NCBI RefSeq assembly: GCF_018130825.1
Contig: NZ_JAFCJS010000005.1
Span: 434,001-498,000, forward strand
DNA from: Bradyrhizobium liaoningense
Lineage (GTDB): Bacteria; Pseudomonadota; Alphaproteobacteria; Rhizobiales; Xanthobacteraceae
DNA length: 64,000 bases
Direction: 5' to 3'
Shown here: positions 49,431 to 58,101 of the stretch, one piece after another
Layout: every line of letters begins with the position of its first letter
How positions within the stretch are numbered: position 1 is the stretch's first letter
Notes under the pieces: generated by a model
The model's input: only the letters and a program-made list of their open reading frames with translations
What the model was told of the DNA's origin: nothing
Databases searched by the model: none
Position numbers and translations under genes: made by a program

Positions 49431-50717
49431 ATGATTTTTCATTTTGGACGGCGCCCATTTGTCTATGGCGCATTGTTGTCGCTCGGCGTGATGTCGCTGG
49501 CGCGCGCGGAGGGCACCTACGAGATTCCGGCCGGCGCGCATTTCAACCAGGACAAGCTCGCCAAAGTCAGCGACTTCTTCAAGAACGAGGTCGCGACCGG
49601 CAAGATCGCCGGCGCAACCGTGCTGATCCAGCAGCGCGGCAAGCCGGTCTACCACGAAGCCTTCGGCGTGCAGGACGTGGTCAGCAAGGCCCCAATCACG
49701 GACAAGACCATCTTCCGCCTGTTCTCGATGACCAAGGCGATCACTTCGGTGGTTGCGATGCAGTTGATCGAGGACGGCAAGATCAAGCTGGATGATCCCG
49801 TCTCGAAATACATTCCGTCGTTCGCCAATGTGAAGGTCGGCGTCGAGAAGAAGGCCGAGGACGGCACCAAGTCGCTCGAGCTGGTGCCGCCGAACCGGCC
49901 GATGACGGTGCACGATTTGATGACGCACACCTCCGGTGTCACCTATGGCTTCTATGGCGACAGCCTGGTGCGCAAGGCCTATCGCGACGCCAACATCTAT
50001 GCCGGCGATTTCGACCTCGCCGAGTTCGCCGAGCGCATCGCGAAACTCCCGCTGCACAACCAGCCGGGCGCGCTCTGGCAGTACGGCCATTCCACCGACA
50101 TCCTGGCGCGCGTGATGGAGATCGCGGCGGGCAAGCCGCTGATCGACATCATGCAGGAGAAGCTGCTCACTCCGCTCGGCATGGTCGATACCGGCTTCTT
50201 CGTCACCGACCCCGAGAAGCAGAAGCTCTTGGCGCAGCCGGTGCCGAATGACGCCGATTTCCGCGTCGGCCGCATCAACGATCCGACGGTCGTCAAGAAG
50301 ATCATGTTCGCCAGCGGCGGCATGGTGACGACCATGGCGGACTACAAGCGCTTCGCCCAGATGCTGCTCAATGGCGGCAGTCTCGACGGCAAGACCATCC
50401 TCAAGCCGGAGACGTTCAAGCTGATGGCGACCGATCAGATCGGTCCGAAATCGGGCGTTGATCGCGACTATTTCTACTTCCCCGGCGACGGTTTCGGCTT
50501 CGGCCTCGGGCTGGCGGTCCGCACCGATCCCGGCAACGCCAAGCCGCCGCCGCCCGGCGATCTCGGCGAACTGAAGTGGGACGGCGCTTCCGGCTGCTAT
50601 TTCGTGATCGACCCCAAGCAGGACATGTTCTTCGTCCTTCTGGAGCAGACCCCGACCGAGCGCCAGCGCGTGCAGCGGACGTTGAAGCTGCTGGTTTATG
50701 AAGCCATGGAGAATTGA
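49431..50717 (+). CDS. Secreted serine hydrolase, beta-lactamase class C/EstB family, copy 1
   Basis: A 428-residue protein with a signal peptide (RRPFVYGALLSLGVMSLARAEG). The hydrolase domain has the SxxK motif FRLFSMTKAIT and YxN-position YGHSTDIL. The usual KTG motif is replaced by WDGASG, as in EstB esterases and D-aminopeptidases, so a true beta-lactamase role is unlikely. GGGAGGGG just before 49431 fixes the start; the longer frame from 49344 overlaps the macrodomain gene. It is adjacent to a clear paralogue. Confidence 0.88.
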   Translation: MIFHFGRRPFVYGALLSLGVMSLARAEGTYEIPAGAHFNQDKLAKVSDFFKNEVATGKIAGATVLIQQRGKPVYHEAFGVQDVVSKAPITDKTIFRLFSMTKAITSVVAMQLIEDGKIKLDDPVSKYIPSFANVKVGVEKKAEDGTKSLELVPPNRPMTVHDLMTHTSGVTYGFYGDSLVRKAYRDANIYAGDFDLAEFAERIAKLPLHNQPGALWQYGHSTDILARVMEIAAGKPLIDIMQEKLLTPLGMVDTGFFVTDPEKQKLLAQPVPNDADFRVGRINDPTVVKKIMFASGGMVTTMADYKRFAQMLLNGGSLDGKTILKPETFKLMATDQIGPKSGVDRDYFYFPGDGFGFGLGLAVRTDPGNAKPPPPGDLGELKWDGASGCYFVIDPKQDMFFVLLEQTPTERQRVQRTLKLLVYEAMEN

Positions 50718-50718
50718 C

Positions 50719-51984
50719 ATGTTCGGGCGCCGTGCGCTGTTCGCGGCGCTCGTTCTGCTGTTGAGTGCGGCCGGTGCGCAAGCGGGCTCGGAGACGCGCG
50801 CCGCGCGCAGCTTCTCGCCTGAAGGCCTCGCAAAGGTCTCCGACTACATCCAGAAGGAGATCGTCGCCGGAACGTTTCCGGGCGCGATCCTGCTGCTGCA
50901 GCAGCACGGCAAGCCGGTCTATTACGAGAATTTCGGCGTCCGCGACGCGGCGACCGAGCTCTCGATGAGCGCAGACACCATCTTCCGCCTCTACTCGATG
51001 TCGAAGCCGATCACGACGGTCATGGCGATGATGCTGGTCGAGGAGGGCAAGCTCTCGCTCGACGATCCCGTCTCGAAATACATCCCGGCCTTTGGCGAGA
51101 TGAAGGTCGGCGTCGAGACAAAGGCCGAGGATGGCAAGGTTTCGCTGACCTTCGAGCCGGTCGATCGTCCGGTCACGGTCAAGGATCTGATGCGCCACAC
51201 CGCCGGGCTTCCTTACGGCTATTACGGCGGGGGCCTGGTGAACAAGCTCTATGCCGATGCCGGTCTGTTCGACAACAAGGCTTCGACCAATGCCGAGCTC
51301 GTCGCGAAGATCGCCACGCTGCCGCTCGCCGAGCAGCCCGGCACGATCTGGGACTATGGCCTCTCCACCGATGTTCTCGGCCGCATCATCGAGGTGATCT
51401 CGGGGAAATCGCTGTTTCAGTTCGAGAAGGAGCGGCTGCTCGATCCGCTCGGGATGACTGATACCGCTTATTATGTCGCCGATCCCGCCAAGTGGCCGCG
51501 CATCGCCGAGCCGATGCCTGGGGATCGCGCGATCAGCCCGATGACGCAGGTTCGCGATCCCCGCAAACCGCTGAAATGGGAGTCGGGCGGTGGCGGCCTC
51601 GTCGGGACGATTGGCGACTACGCGCGCTTTTCGCAGATGCTGCTGAATGGCGGCACGTTTGAAGGCCGGCGCTATCTCAAGTCAGAGACGATTGCGTCGA
51701 TGGCCAGGGACCATATCGGGCCGGAAACGAAGATCGCACGCGACCAGAACTATTATCCGGGCCGCAGCTCCGGCTTCGGCCTCGGCTTCGCCGTGCGAAC
51801 CTCGGTGCCGGAGGGCACGTCCTGGCCGCTCGGCGAGTATCGCTGGGATGGCGTCGGCGGCACCTTCTTCTTCATCGATCCCGAGGACGATTTGTTCGGG
51901 ATCTTCATGGTGCAGACGCCGTCGCAGCGCGGCCGGATTCAATTGGCGCTGAAGACGCTGATCTACCAAGCGATGGGGCGGTGA
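50719..51984 (+). CDS. Secreted serine hydrolase, beta-lactamase class C/EstB family, copy 2
   Basis: A 421-residue tandem paralogue of the preceding protein. It has a signal peptide (RRALFAALVLLLSAAGAQAG), SxxK motif RLYSMSKPITT, YGLSTDVLGRIIEVISGK at the YxN position and a WDGVGGTFFFIDP end. Both share the same conserved sequence DDPVSKYIP and long C-terminal similarity. The ATG lies one base after the first gene's stop, with GGAG inside the end of copy 1. The pair is an operon formed by tandem duplication. Confidence 0.88.
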   Translation: MFGRRALFAALVLLLSAAGAQAGSETRAARSFSPEGLAKVSDYIQKEIVAGTFPGAILLLQQHGKPVYYENFGVRDAATELSMSADTIFRLYSMSKPITTVMAMMLVEEGKLSLDDPVSKYIPAFGEMKVGVETKAEDGKVSLTFEPVDRPVTVKDLMRHTAGLPYGYYGGGLVNKLYADAGLFDNKASTNAELVAKIATLPLAEQPGTIWDYGLSTDVLGRIIEVISGKSLFQFEKERLLDPLGMTDTAYYVADPAKWPRIAEPMPGDRAISPMTQVRDPRKPLKWESGGGGLVGTIGDYARFSQMLLNGGTFEGRRYLKSETIASMARDHIGPETKIARDQNYYPGRSSGFGLGFAVRTSVPEGTSWPLGEYRWDGVGGTFFFIDPEDDLFGIFMVQTPSQRGRIQLALKTLIYQAMGR

Positions 51985-51998
51985 GCCTTTCGCCGCTT

Positions 51999-52115
51999 TC
52001 GTAGCCCGGATGAGCCAACGGGTCGGCGCGAAGCGCCGCCCCGATGACAGGCTCCGCGACATCCGGGATCTTGCGAGAGAGGTCCCGGGTGTCGCTGCGC
52101 TCACCCGGGCTACGA
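51999..52115. repeat. Palindromic repeat, CGTAGCCCGGATG family, copy 3
   Basis: The left arm TCGTAGCCCGGATGAGC and right arm GCTCACCCGGGCTACGA pair with one mismatch; an internal GGCGCGAAGCGCC hairpin interrupts them. It lies between the convergent serine hydrolase and threonine aldolase genes. Confidence 0.85.
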
Positions 52116-52118
52116 GCC

Positions 52119-53186
52119 TTACGCCCCGCGCACGATCTCGCGCACGTATCCGATCGTCTCCTCGACCTGGGCCGCATTCACGTCGAGATGGGTGCAAGCA
52201 CGGATGCGGCCGTCCATCATCGCCAGCGTCACGCCGCGCCGGCGGAGCGCTGCGACCATCTTGTCGCCGGGAATGCCGGCGCCGTCGGGCTTGAAGAACA
52301 CCAGATTGGTCTCCGGCTCCTGCACCTCGATGCCCGCGATCTGCGACAGGCCGCGGGCGAGCGCGCGCGCATTGGCGTGGTCGTCGGCGAGCCGCTCGAC
52401 GTGATGGTCGAGCGCATAGATGCAGGCGGCGGCGCAGATGCCGGCCTGCCGCATCGAGCCGCCGAGCCGCTGCTTCCACTGCCACACTGCGTCGATGAAG
52501 GCGCGCGAGCCCGCGAGCACGCCACCGATCGGCGCGCCCAGGCCCTTGGAGAAGTCGATCCAGGCCGAATCCCAGCCCGCGGTCATGTCGCGCGGAGAGA
52601 TGCCGCTGGCGACGGTGGCGTTGAGGAGGCGGGCGCCGTCCATGTGGGTGACGAGGCCGTGCTGCTTGGCGATCGCGACGATCTCGTCGAGGGCTACCTT
52701 CTTCCAGATCGTGCCGCCGCCGATATTGGCGGTCTGCTCGACACTGACGACGGTCTGCGGCGGCTGGTACCGCGTGCGCGGATGCAGCGCTTTCCGGAAC
52801 GTCTCCGGCGTGAACTGGCCGTCAGGCCCCTTGAGCTGCGTAACCTGGAAGCCGCCGATCGCGGCATGCGCGCCGCCTTCGCGGGCGATGATATGCGCGG
52901 TCTCATGTGCCAGGATCTCGTCGCCGGGGCGGCAATGCACCAACGTCGCGGTGACGTTGCACATCGTGCCCGAGGGCATATAGACCGCGGCCTCCTTGCC
53001 GAGCAGATCGGCAACGCGCTCGCACAGCGCGTTCACGGTCGGATCGTCGCCGACCTGCTCGTCGCCGACCTCGGCCCGCGCCATCGCCTCGCGCATCCCG
53101 GCCGTCGGCCTGGTCTGCGTGTCCGACAACAGATTGATGCGCACCGGCGGCGCTTTGGGATCAACGGGAGGAGGGGTGTAGAGCAT
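52119..53186 (-). CDS. Threonine aldolase family PLP enzyme
   Basis: A 355-residue PLP enzyme that would cleave L-threonine or allo-threonine to glycine and acetaldehyde, or a related beta-hydroxy amino acid. It has NLLSDTQTRPTAGMREAMARAEVGDEQVGDDPTVN, MPSGTMCNVTATL, EQTANIGGGTIWK and THMDGARLLNA, with the Schiff-base lysine in DFSKGLGAPIGGVLAGS. GGAG precedes its start. It lies just beyond the rpsD terminator and is codirectional with rpsD. Confidence 0.92.
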   Translation of the reverse strand: MLYTPPPVDPKAPPVRINLLSDTQTRPTAGMREAMARAEVGDEQVGDDPTVNALCERVADLLGKEAAVYMPSGTMCNVTATLVHCRPGDEILAHETAHIIAREGGAHAAIGGFQVTQLKGPDGQFTPETFRKALHPRTRYQPPQTVVSVEQTANIGGGTIWKKVALDEIVAIAKQHGLVTHMDGARLLNATVASGISPRDMTAGWDSAWIDFSKGLGAPIGGVLAGSRAFIDAVWQWKQRLGGSMRQAGICAAACIYALDHHVERLADDHANARALARGLSQIAGIEVQEPETNLVFFKPDGAGIPGDKMVAALRRRGVTLAMMDGRIRACTHLDVNAAQVEETIGYVREIVRGA

Positions 53187-53234
53187 GAGACGGCTCCTAA
53201 AAGCATTGCGGCCACTGAAGTGTGGCTCTTAAGC

Positions 53235-53260
53235 AAAAAGGCCCCGGCGAACCGGGGCCT
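53235..53260 (-). terminator. Rho-independent terminator of rpsD
   Basis: On the minus strand, AGGCCCCGG / CCGGGGCCT makes a perfect 9-bp stem with a 4-base loop followed by TTTTT. It lies 16 bases after the rpsD stop codon. On the plus strand the same stem has no T-tract of note. Confidence 0.93.
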
Positions 53261-53275
53261 TTCGATATTCAGATC

Positions 53276-53893
53276 TTAGCGCGAATAGAATTCGACGACC
53301 AGATGCGGCTCCATCTGCACCGGGAACGGCACGTCAGAGAGGCCGGGGATGCGCGTGTACTTCGCGGTCATCTTGCCGTGGTCGACTTCGAGATAGTCGG
53401 GGACCTCGCGCTCGGGAAGCTGGCTGGCTTCGAGCACGTGGGCGAGCTGCTTGGAGGCTTCCTTGACCTCGATCACGTCGCCGACCTTGAGCTGGTAGCT
53501 CGAGATGTTGACCTTGCGGCCGTTCACCTTGATGTGGCCGTGGTTGATGAACTGGCGGGCGGCGAAGATCGTGGAGACGAACTTGGCGCGGTACACGACC
53601 GCGTCGAGACGACGCTCGAGGAGGCCGATCAGGTTCTCGCCGGTGTCACCCTTGAGGCGGCTCGCCTCGACATAGATGCCGTGGAACTGGCGCTCGCTGA
53701 TGTTGGCGTAGTAGCCCTTCAGCTTCTGCTTGGCGCGCAGCTGCACGCCGAAGTCGGAGAGCTTGCCCTTGCGGCGCTGGCCGTGCTGGCCGGGGCCGTA
53801 CTCGCGGCGGTTCACGGGGCTCTTCGGGCGGCCCCAGATGTTCTGGCCCATACGGCGATCGATCTTGTACTTCGCCTCACTGCGCTTAGTCAT
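53276..53893 (-). CDS. rpsD: 30S ribosomal protein S4
   Basis: A 205-residue primary 16S rRNA-binding protein. It starts MTKRSEAKYKIDRRMGQNIWG; the S4 RNA-binding domain reads LERRLDAVVYRAKFVSTIFAARQFINHGHIKVNG, and the C-terminus DVPFPVQMEPHLVVEFYSR is typical of alphaproteobacteria. The open frame runs 22 codons upstream, but 53893 is the conserved start. It is monocistronic, ended by a strong terminator. Confidence 0.98.
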   Translation of the reverse strand: MTKRSEAKYKIDRRMGQNIWGRPKSPVNRREYGPGQHGQRRKGKLSDFGVQLRAKQKLKGYYANISERQFHGIYVEASRLKGDTGENLIGLLERRLDAVVYRAKFVSTIFAARQFINHGHIKVNGRKVNISSYQLKVGDVIEVKEASKQLAHVLEASQLPEREVPDYLEVDHGKMTAKYTRIPGLSDVPFPVQMEPHLVVEFYSR

Positions 53894-54092
53894 CGCGTCC
53901 TCTTCGGTTGCATGGTTTGAGGAAACGCGCCCTCCTGTGTGACGGGCAAGGCCCGGCACCGACAGGTCCGATCCCCAAAGCTAGAGGGAGAGGACCACGG
54001 GTCGCGAAACGCTTCGCGGGCCGAAATCGGCCCGCGAGCAGGCGGCTTTTAGGTGAATGTGGGCCGTTCTGTCAATGCGAATGGGCGTAAAA

Positions 54093-54860
54093 TCAGGTCC
54101 CAACCGCCCGAATGGGCTTTGGCCCGGCTGCCCCCAATTCGGCAGCGATTTCAGTGTTCAGGACCTGTTCCAGCCGGGTCAGGACCCGGGCGATGGGGGC
54201 CGCGTCCGTGACCCGATGGTCCCAGCGAATCACGACATGGATGGACTGGTCGCCCTCGACCACACCGTAGCTGACAATGAACGGGCCCGGCGTGATGGGA
54301 TGGAGCTCACCGCCGCCATAGGCGGCCACCGAGCTCACCGCGAAGCTGCCGAACCAGTTGCCGCGCTGGCGGCCGAAATTGAGCCCGACCGCCCAGCAGA
54401 GCCGCCGCAACGGCAGCGGCAGGCGGGTGGCCCGCATGACCTTGCGGAACATGGGAACCTCCTCGACCGGAGCCGTCTTGGCGCGCCGGATTTCGGCATC
54501 GACCGCAGCCAATGTCATGGTCTCGGGAGCCGCGATCCGCTGCGGCATTACGCATTCCTCGCCGCCCTCCACCCGGGCGATCGCCACCGACGCCACGCTC
54601 TTGGGCAGCTCATAGAGCGTCGGCCAGGGCCATTTGGCGTAGACCGTGCGCAGGACCGGCTCATCCTTGGCGACGATGGCAAAGGCTTTGACGAACATCG
54701 CAGCCCAGCCGGCCGGCGCCATCGCGCCTGCGCGGGCCTCCAGCAGGGGGCGAACATCGAGTGAACGGGAGAGCGAGACGAACGGCACGTCCATCGAGGC
54801 GCGCATGAGGTCGCAAATCAGGCGCCGCGGCAGCGAAATGGTCTTGGGTGTCCCGCGCAT
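54093..54860 (-). CDS. Free-standing 2-oxoacid dehydrogenase E2 acyltransferase-like protein
   Basis: A 255-residue protein whose C-terminus carries the E2/chloramphenicol-acetyltransferase signature IRWDHRVTDAAPIARVLTRLEQVLN, with the catalytic His of DHRxxD. The middle contains FGRQRGNWFGSFAVSSVAAYGGGELHPITPGPFIVSYG, matching the E2 core. It lacks lipoyl and E1/E3-binding domains and there are no dehydrogenase genes nearby. The usual DHRVVDG glycine is replaced by alanine. It may be an acyltransferase of unknown substrate or a structural relative. Confidence 0.75.
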   Translation of the reverse strand: MRGTPKTISLPRRLICDLMRASMDVPFVSLSRSLDVRPLLEARAGAMAPAGWAAMFVKAFAIVAKDEPVLRTVYAKWPWPTLYELPKSVASVAIARVEGGEECVMPQRIAAPETMTLAAVDAEIRRAKTAPVEEVPMFRKVMRATRLPLPLRRLCWAVGLNFGRQRGNWFGSFAVSSVAAYGGGELHPITPGPFIVSYGVVEGDQSIHVVIRWDHRVTDAAPIARVLTRLEQVLNTEIAAELGAAGPKPIRAVGT

Positions 54861-54966
54861 CGCTCTTTCGGTTCCCGCGGATTAAAATATGTGCAGCGAG
54901 CGGGGTTCCCGCTCGTCGCTTGCTCTAGCACGAACCAACCCGCTTGGGGCCGGTCGGTTCGCCGCA

Positions 54967-55350
54967 TCAGGGCGCCGGCGAGGCCAGCGGCTTGGTCTTG
55001 TCGACGACGTAAACTCCAAGCACTTTCATAGCCTTATCGCCATGGGCCTTGGCGTCGTGCACGACGCCTGCCGGGATCTGGTAGGAATCACCGGCTTTCA
55101 GGGTCTTTTCCGGCTGCCCGTCGATCAGGAGATTGAGCTCGCCTTCCAGCACGTAGCCCGTTTCGACCCCGGGATGGGTATGGCGTCCGGCCGAACCGCC
55201 CGCGGGGACTTCCGCGATCGCCGTGACGGTCGCGTAGCCGTCGGGGAATTCGACCTTCTGGAGCGGGGTGCGCTTGATGCCGGGCTGCTGGGCGAAGGCC
55301 GTAAAGGCAAGGCCTGCGAAGGACAGAGCGAGCAAAGTCTTCTTGAGCAT
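54967..55350 (-). CDS. Secreted cupin-domain protein
   Basis: A 127-residue protein with a signal peptide (KKTLLALSFAGLAFTAFAQ) and one cupin domain: AGGSAGRHTHPGVETGYVLEGELNLLIDG (cupin motif 1, HxH and E), then GDSYQIPAGVVHDAKAHGD (motif 2 histidine). It probably binds a metal in the periplasm. The ribosome-binding site is GGGAGGA. Role unknown. Confidence 0.88.
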   Translation of the reverse strand: MLKKTLLALSFAGLAFTAFAQQPGIKRTPLQKVEFPDGYATVTAIAEVPAGGSAGRHTHPGVETGYVLEGELNLLIDGQPEKTLKAGDSYQIPAGVVHDAKAHGDKAMKVLGVYVVDKTKPLASPAP

Positions 55351-55422
55351 GGTTGTTTTTCCTCCCTGGAGCCGCCGACCCTAACAGCGCGGCAGTTCCC
55401 GGCAAGGTAGTCGTCGGCTTGT

Positions 55423-56196
55423 TCAGCGCCTGATCCCGTCGAAAGCCGCCATGATGCCGCGCTGGAACAGCGACCAGTCGAAGCCGAGCGCGATCGCGCG
55501 GTAGCCGCGGTCGATCAGGGCGTTGGCCTGCTCGGCGGTGCGCGCCACGCCGCCGATCGGCACGCCGCTTTTGAGGATGCCGGCTTCGGCGCGCGCAACC
55601 AGCTCCAACAGCTCCGGATCGTCCATCTGGCCGCGCTTGTTGATGGACGTCGCGAGATCGCCGGGACCGATGACGGCGACGTCGATGCCGGGCGTGGCCA
55701 TGATCTCGTCGATGCGGTTGACGGCCTCGACATGCTCGATGGTGACCATGCAGATCATCTCGTCGTCGGCGCCAGCCATGTAGTCCGGCATCGACTGGCC
55801 CCAGCGGAACGGGGCGTGAAAGGGACCCCAGAGCCGATCGCCGCGCGGCGGATAGCGCACGCTGCGCACCGCCTTCTCGGCCTCGTCGCGATTGCTGATC
55901 ATCGGAAAATTGATGCCGAAGGCGCCGATATCCATCGGCGCCTTCGCAAGCCACGGCTCGTTCGCGGCGATCCGCACCAGGGGCGTGCACGGCGTGCCCG
56001 TCGTCGCGGCGATCATCGCATGTGCTTCGGTGAGGCCGATCGGTCCGTGCTCGAGATCGACGATGATCCAGTCGAGCGAGCGCGCCATGATCTGCACCAG
56101 CTGCACGCTCGGGATAGTCGCGATCGCACCGAATGCGGGGCGGCCCTCGCTCCACAATTGGCGGAGGCGATTGAGCGGCTTTGCGGGGACCGACAT
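55423..56196 (-). CDS. HpcH/HpaI aldolase family protein
   Basis: A 257-residue class II pyruvate-type aldolase. Motifs: FGAIATIPSVQLVQIMARS, WIIVDLEHGPIGLTEAH (metal-binding Glu), PLVRIAANEPWLAKAPMD (substrate Arg), GPFHAPFRWGQSMPDYM, and IEHVEAVNRID and VIGPGDLATSI near the C-terminus. It would cleave hydroxy-keto acids such as 4-hydroxy-2-oxo acids. It is codirectional with the cupin gene. Confidence 0.9.
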   Translation of the reverse strand: MSVPAKPLNRLRQLWSEGRPAFGAIATIPSVQLVQIMARSLDWIIVDLEHGPIGLTEAHAMIAATTGTPCTPLVRIAANEPWLAKAPMDIGAFGINFPMISNRDEAEKAVRSVRYPPRGDRLWGPFHAPFRWGQSMPDYMAGADDEMICMVTIEHVEAVNRIDEIMATPGIDVAVIGPGDLATSINKRGQMDDPELLELVARAEAGILKSGVPIGGVARTAEQANALIDRGYRAIALGFDWSLFQRGIMAAFDGIRR

Positions 56197-56257
56197 GTGA
56201 TGACCTGCGCAGAGATGACGATGGCGGAGCCTAGCAGCGCGCCGTCAATGCGGAAAG

Positions 56258-57049
56258 TCAGGCCACCGCGCGACCGCCGAAGAACGGCGTCAGCATGGCG
56301 CCGAGGCCATGCACGCGGTTCGACGTAAAGATCATCTCGGCGCCGGACTGCGTGAGGCCGCCTGTGCGCGCACCGAGCAGGTCCGCGACGCGGCGGGCGA
56401 TCGCGGGCGCGGGGTCGATCCAGTCGACCGGCCAGGGTGCAAGCTTCTTCAAGCGGTCGAGCAGCAGGGGATAATGCGTGCAGGCCAGCACCACCGTGTC
56501 GGTGCGCGCGCCCGCCTCCTCGCCGACGAAACAGGGGACAAGCTCGGCGCGGATGGCCTCGTCGCTGACGGAAGCGCCACTCAGCTCGGCTTCGGCCAGC
56601 GAGGCAAGCTCGGGCGAGCCGACCAGCGTCACCTCGCATCCTTGCGCGAAATCGCGGATCAGCGCCTTGGTGTATTCGCGCTTCACCGTGCCCTTGGTGC
56701 CGAGCACCGAGACGCGGCGGGACTTCGACTGCGCGCAGGCCGGCTTGATCGCCGGCACCGTGCCGACGAAGGGCAGGGAATAAGCGGCGCGCAGGTGCGA
56801 CAGGACCAGGGTGGAGGCCGTGTTGCAGGCAATGACGACGAGGTCGGGATCATGGGTGCCGATCAGTTCACCCATCAGCGGCACGACGCGGGCGATGATC
56901 TCGTCCTCGCTGTGGTGGCCGTAGGGGAAGAAGGCGTCGTCGGCGACGTAAACATAGTGCGCGTCCGGGCGCGCGGCCACGACCTCGCGGAGCACCGTGA
57001 GCCCGCCAAGGCCGGAATCGAATACCAGGATCGTCGGGAAATTGGTCAC
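56258..57049 (-). CDS. murI: Glutamate racemase
   Basis: A 263-residue cofactor-independent racemase supplying D-glutamate for peptidoglycan. Visible: ILVFDSGLGGLTVLREV, VVIACNTASTLVLSHLR and VVLACTHYPLLLDRLKK, where the two cysteines (ACNTAS and ACTHYP) are the catalytic pair. The start is a GTG at 57049 with AAGGTGAC upstream. The length is normal. Confidence 0.95.
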   Translation of the reverse strand: MTNFPTILVFDSGLGGLTVLREVVAARPDAHYVYVADDAFFPYGHHSEDEIIARVVPLMGELIGTHDPDLVVIACNTASTLVLSHLRAAYSLPFVGTVPAIKPACAQSKSRRVSVLGTKGTVKREYTKALIRDFAQGCEVTLVGSPELASLAEAELSGASVSDEAIRAELVPCFVGEEAGARTDTVVLACTHYPLLLDRLKKLAPWPVDWIDPAPAIARRVADLLGARTGGLTQSGAEMIFTSNRVHGLGAMLTPFFGGRAVA

Positions 57050-57224
57050 GTCGTCACCTTAAGGGCCCATGGTTACCATTCGGTTTTTGGGGCGGTTTTG
57101 CGGCGGGGCCGCGTGGCCACCAATTTGGAACGATTCAATTTCGTGATTCCCGCATTGTCCCGCTATCAGGCAGCGATATTGCACTGCGGGTGGGGACATG
57201 CCCGCAAAAATCCGGAGACCCGAC

Positions 57225-57776
57225 ATGATCAGAAACACCAGTCACGGCTGGGGCAGCATTTCCCGCTGGCTGCACTGGATTTTGGCCTTGGCCATCATCG
57301 GCATGATCGGCTTCGGCTGGTGGATGAACCACATTCCGGCGCGCCCCGACCGCTTCTTTTACCGCTCGATCCATGCCGACATCGGCTATGCGATCCTGCT
57401 GCTCACGCTGCTGCGCCTGGTCTGGCGCGTTGCCAATCCGACGCCGGCTTTGCCGCCCGACAGCCAGCCCTGGCAGAGGCTTGCCGCCCGCATCAGCCAT
57501 GGTGCGCTCTACCTCGCCGTCATCGTCGTGATCCTGCTGGGCTGGGCCCATTCCGGCGCGCACACGCCGGATTATTCGGATTTCTTCGGTCTGTTTCACG
57601 TGCCGCAATTCACCTCTCCCGACCGCGAAGCCGCGCGCGCCTATGAGGATCGCCACATCCTCTTTGCCTATGTGCTGCTCGCCCTGATCGCGGTTCATGT
57701 GGTGGCCGCCGTCTGGCACCACTTCATCCGCCGCGACCGCGTGGTGACGCGGATGGTGACGGACGAGGCTGGGTAG
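57225..57776 (+). CDS. Cytochrome b561 family protein
   Basis: A 183-residue inner-membrane b-type cytochrome with four transmembrane helices. Haem-ligand histidines are plausible in WGSISRWLHWILALAIIG, RSIHADIGYAILLL, RISHGALYLAVIVV and DRHILFAYVLLALIAVHVVAAVWHHF. The YodB/cybB-type family transfers electrons at the membrane, in some members to superoxide or quinone. The ATG at 57225 has a CGGAGA box. It is followed by palindromic repeats. Confidence 0.92.
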   Translation: MIRNTSHGWGSISRWLHWILALAIIGMIGFGWWMNHIPARPDRFFYRSIHADIGYAILLLTLLRLVWRVANPTPALPPDSQPWQRLAARISHGALYLAVIVVILLGWAHSGAHTPDYSDFFGLFHVPQFTSPDREAARAYEDRHILFAYVLLALIAVHVVAAVWHHFIRRDRVVTRMVTDEAG

Positions 57777-57786
57777 GGTGACGGTC

Positions 57787-57928
57787 TCGTGTCCCGGACG
57801 CGCTGCAACGCCACTTAGCGTTGCTGCGCAGAGCCGGGACCCAGGTTGCGGGGGTTGCTCTCGGCCGCATGGGCCCCGGCTCTGCAGCGCACCGTCGAAG
57901 TGACGCTGCGCTGCGTCCGGGGCACGAG
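57787..57928. repeat. MITE-like inverted repeat, CTCGTGTCCCGGACGC arms
   Basis: CTCGTGTCCCGGACGC (57787-57802) pairs with GCGTCCGGGGCACGAG (57913-57928) with one mismatch. Internal arms CAGAGCCGGGACCCA / TGGGCCCCGGCTCTG also pair. It is about 142 bases long. Confidence 0.87.
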
Positions 57929-57957
57929 AGGAAAGTGTGGGGGCACACTCTCCACGT

Positions 57958-58037
57958 CGTCATTGCGAGCGCAGCGAAGCAATCCAGTATCTTTCCGCGG
58001 TGGCGGTCTGGATTGCTTCGCTGCGCTCGCAATGACG
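57958..58037. repeat. Palindromic repeat with 30-base perfect arms (CGTCATTGCGAGCGCAG family)
   Basis: The 30 bases at 57958-57987 (CGTCATTGCGAGCGCAGCGA...) are an exact reverse complement of 58008-58037, with a 20-base loop. The perfect arms suggest recent mobility or gene conversion. It lies between the cytochrome b561 and GST genes, immediately next to another repeat. Together the two account for most of the 325-base gene-free stretch. Confidence 0.92.
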
Positions 58038-58101
58038 GAGTATGATGCAACGTCACGACCGACACGACGCCTTCGCCCGCGTCGTCTGCGCAGGAGGCGC
58101 C

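Noticed and set aside
49431..51984. Beta-lactamase (antibiotic resistance) genes.
   Set aside because: The SxxK motif is present but the KTG motif is replaced by WDG.xG, and the pair resembles EstB-type esterases or peptidases.
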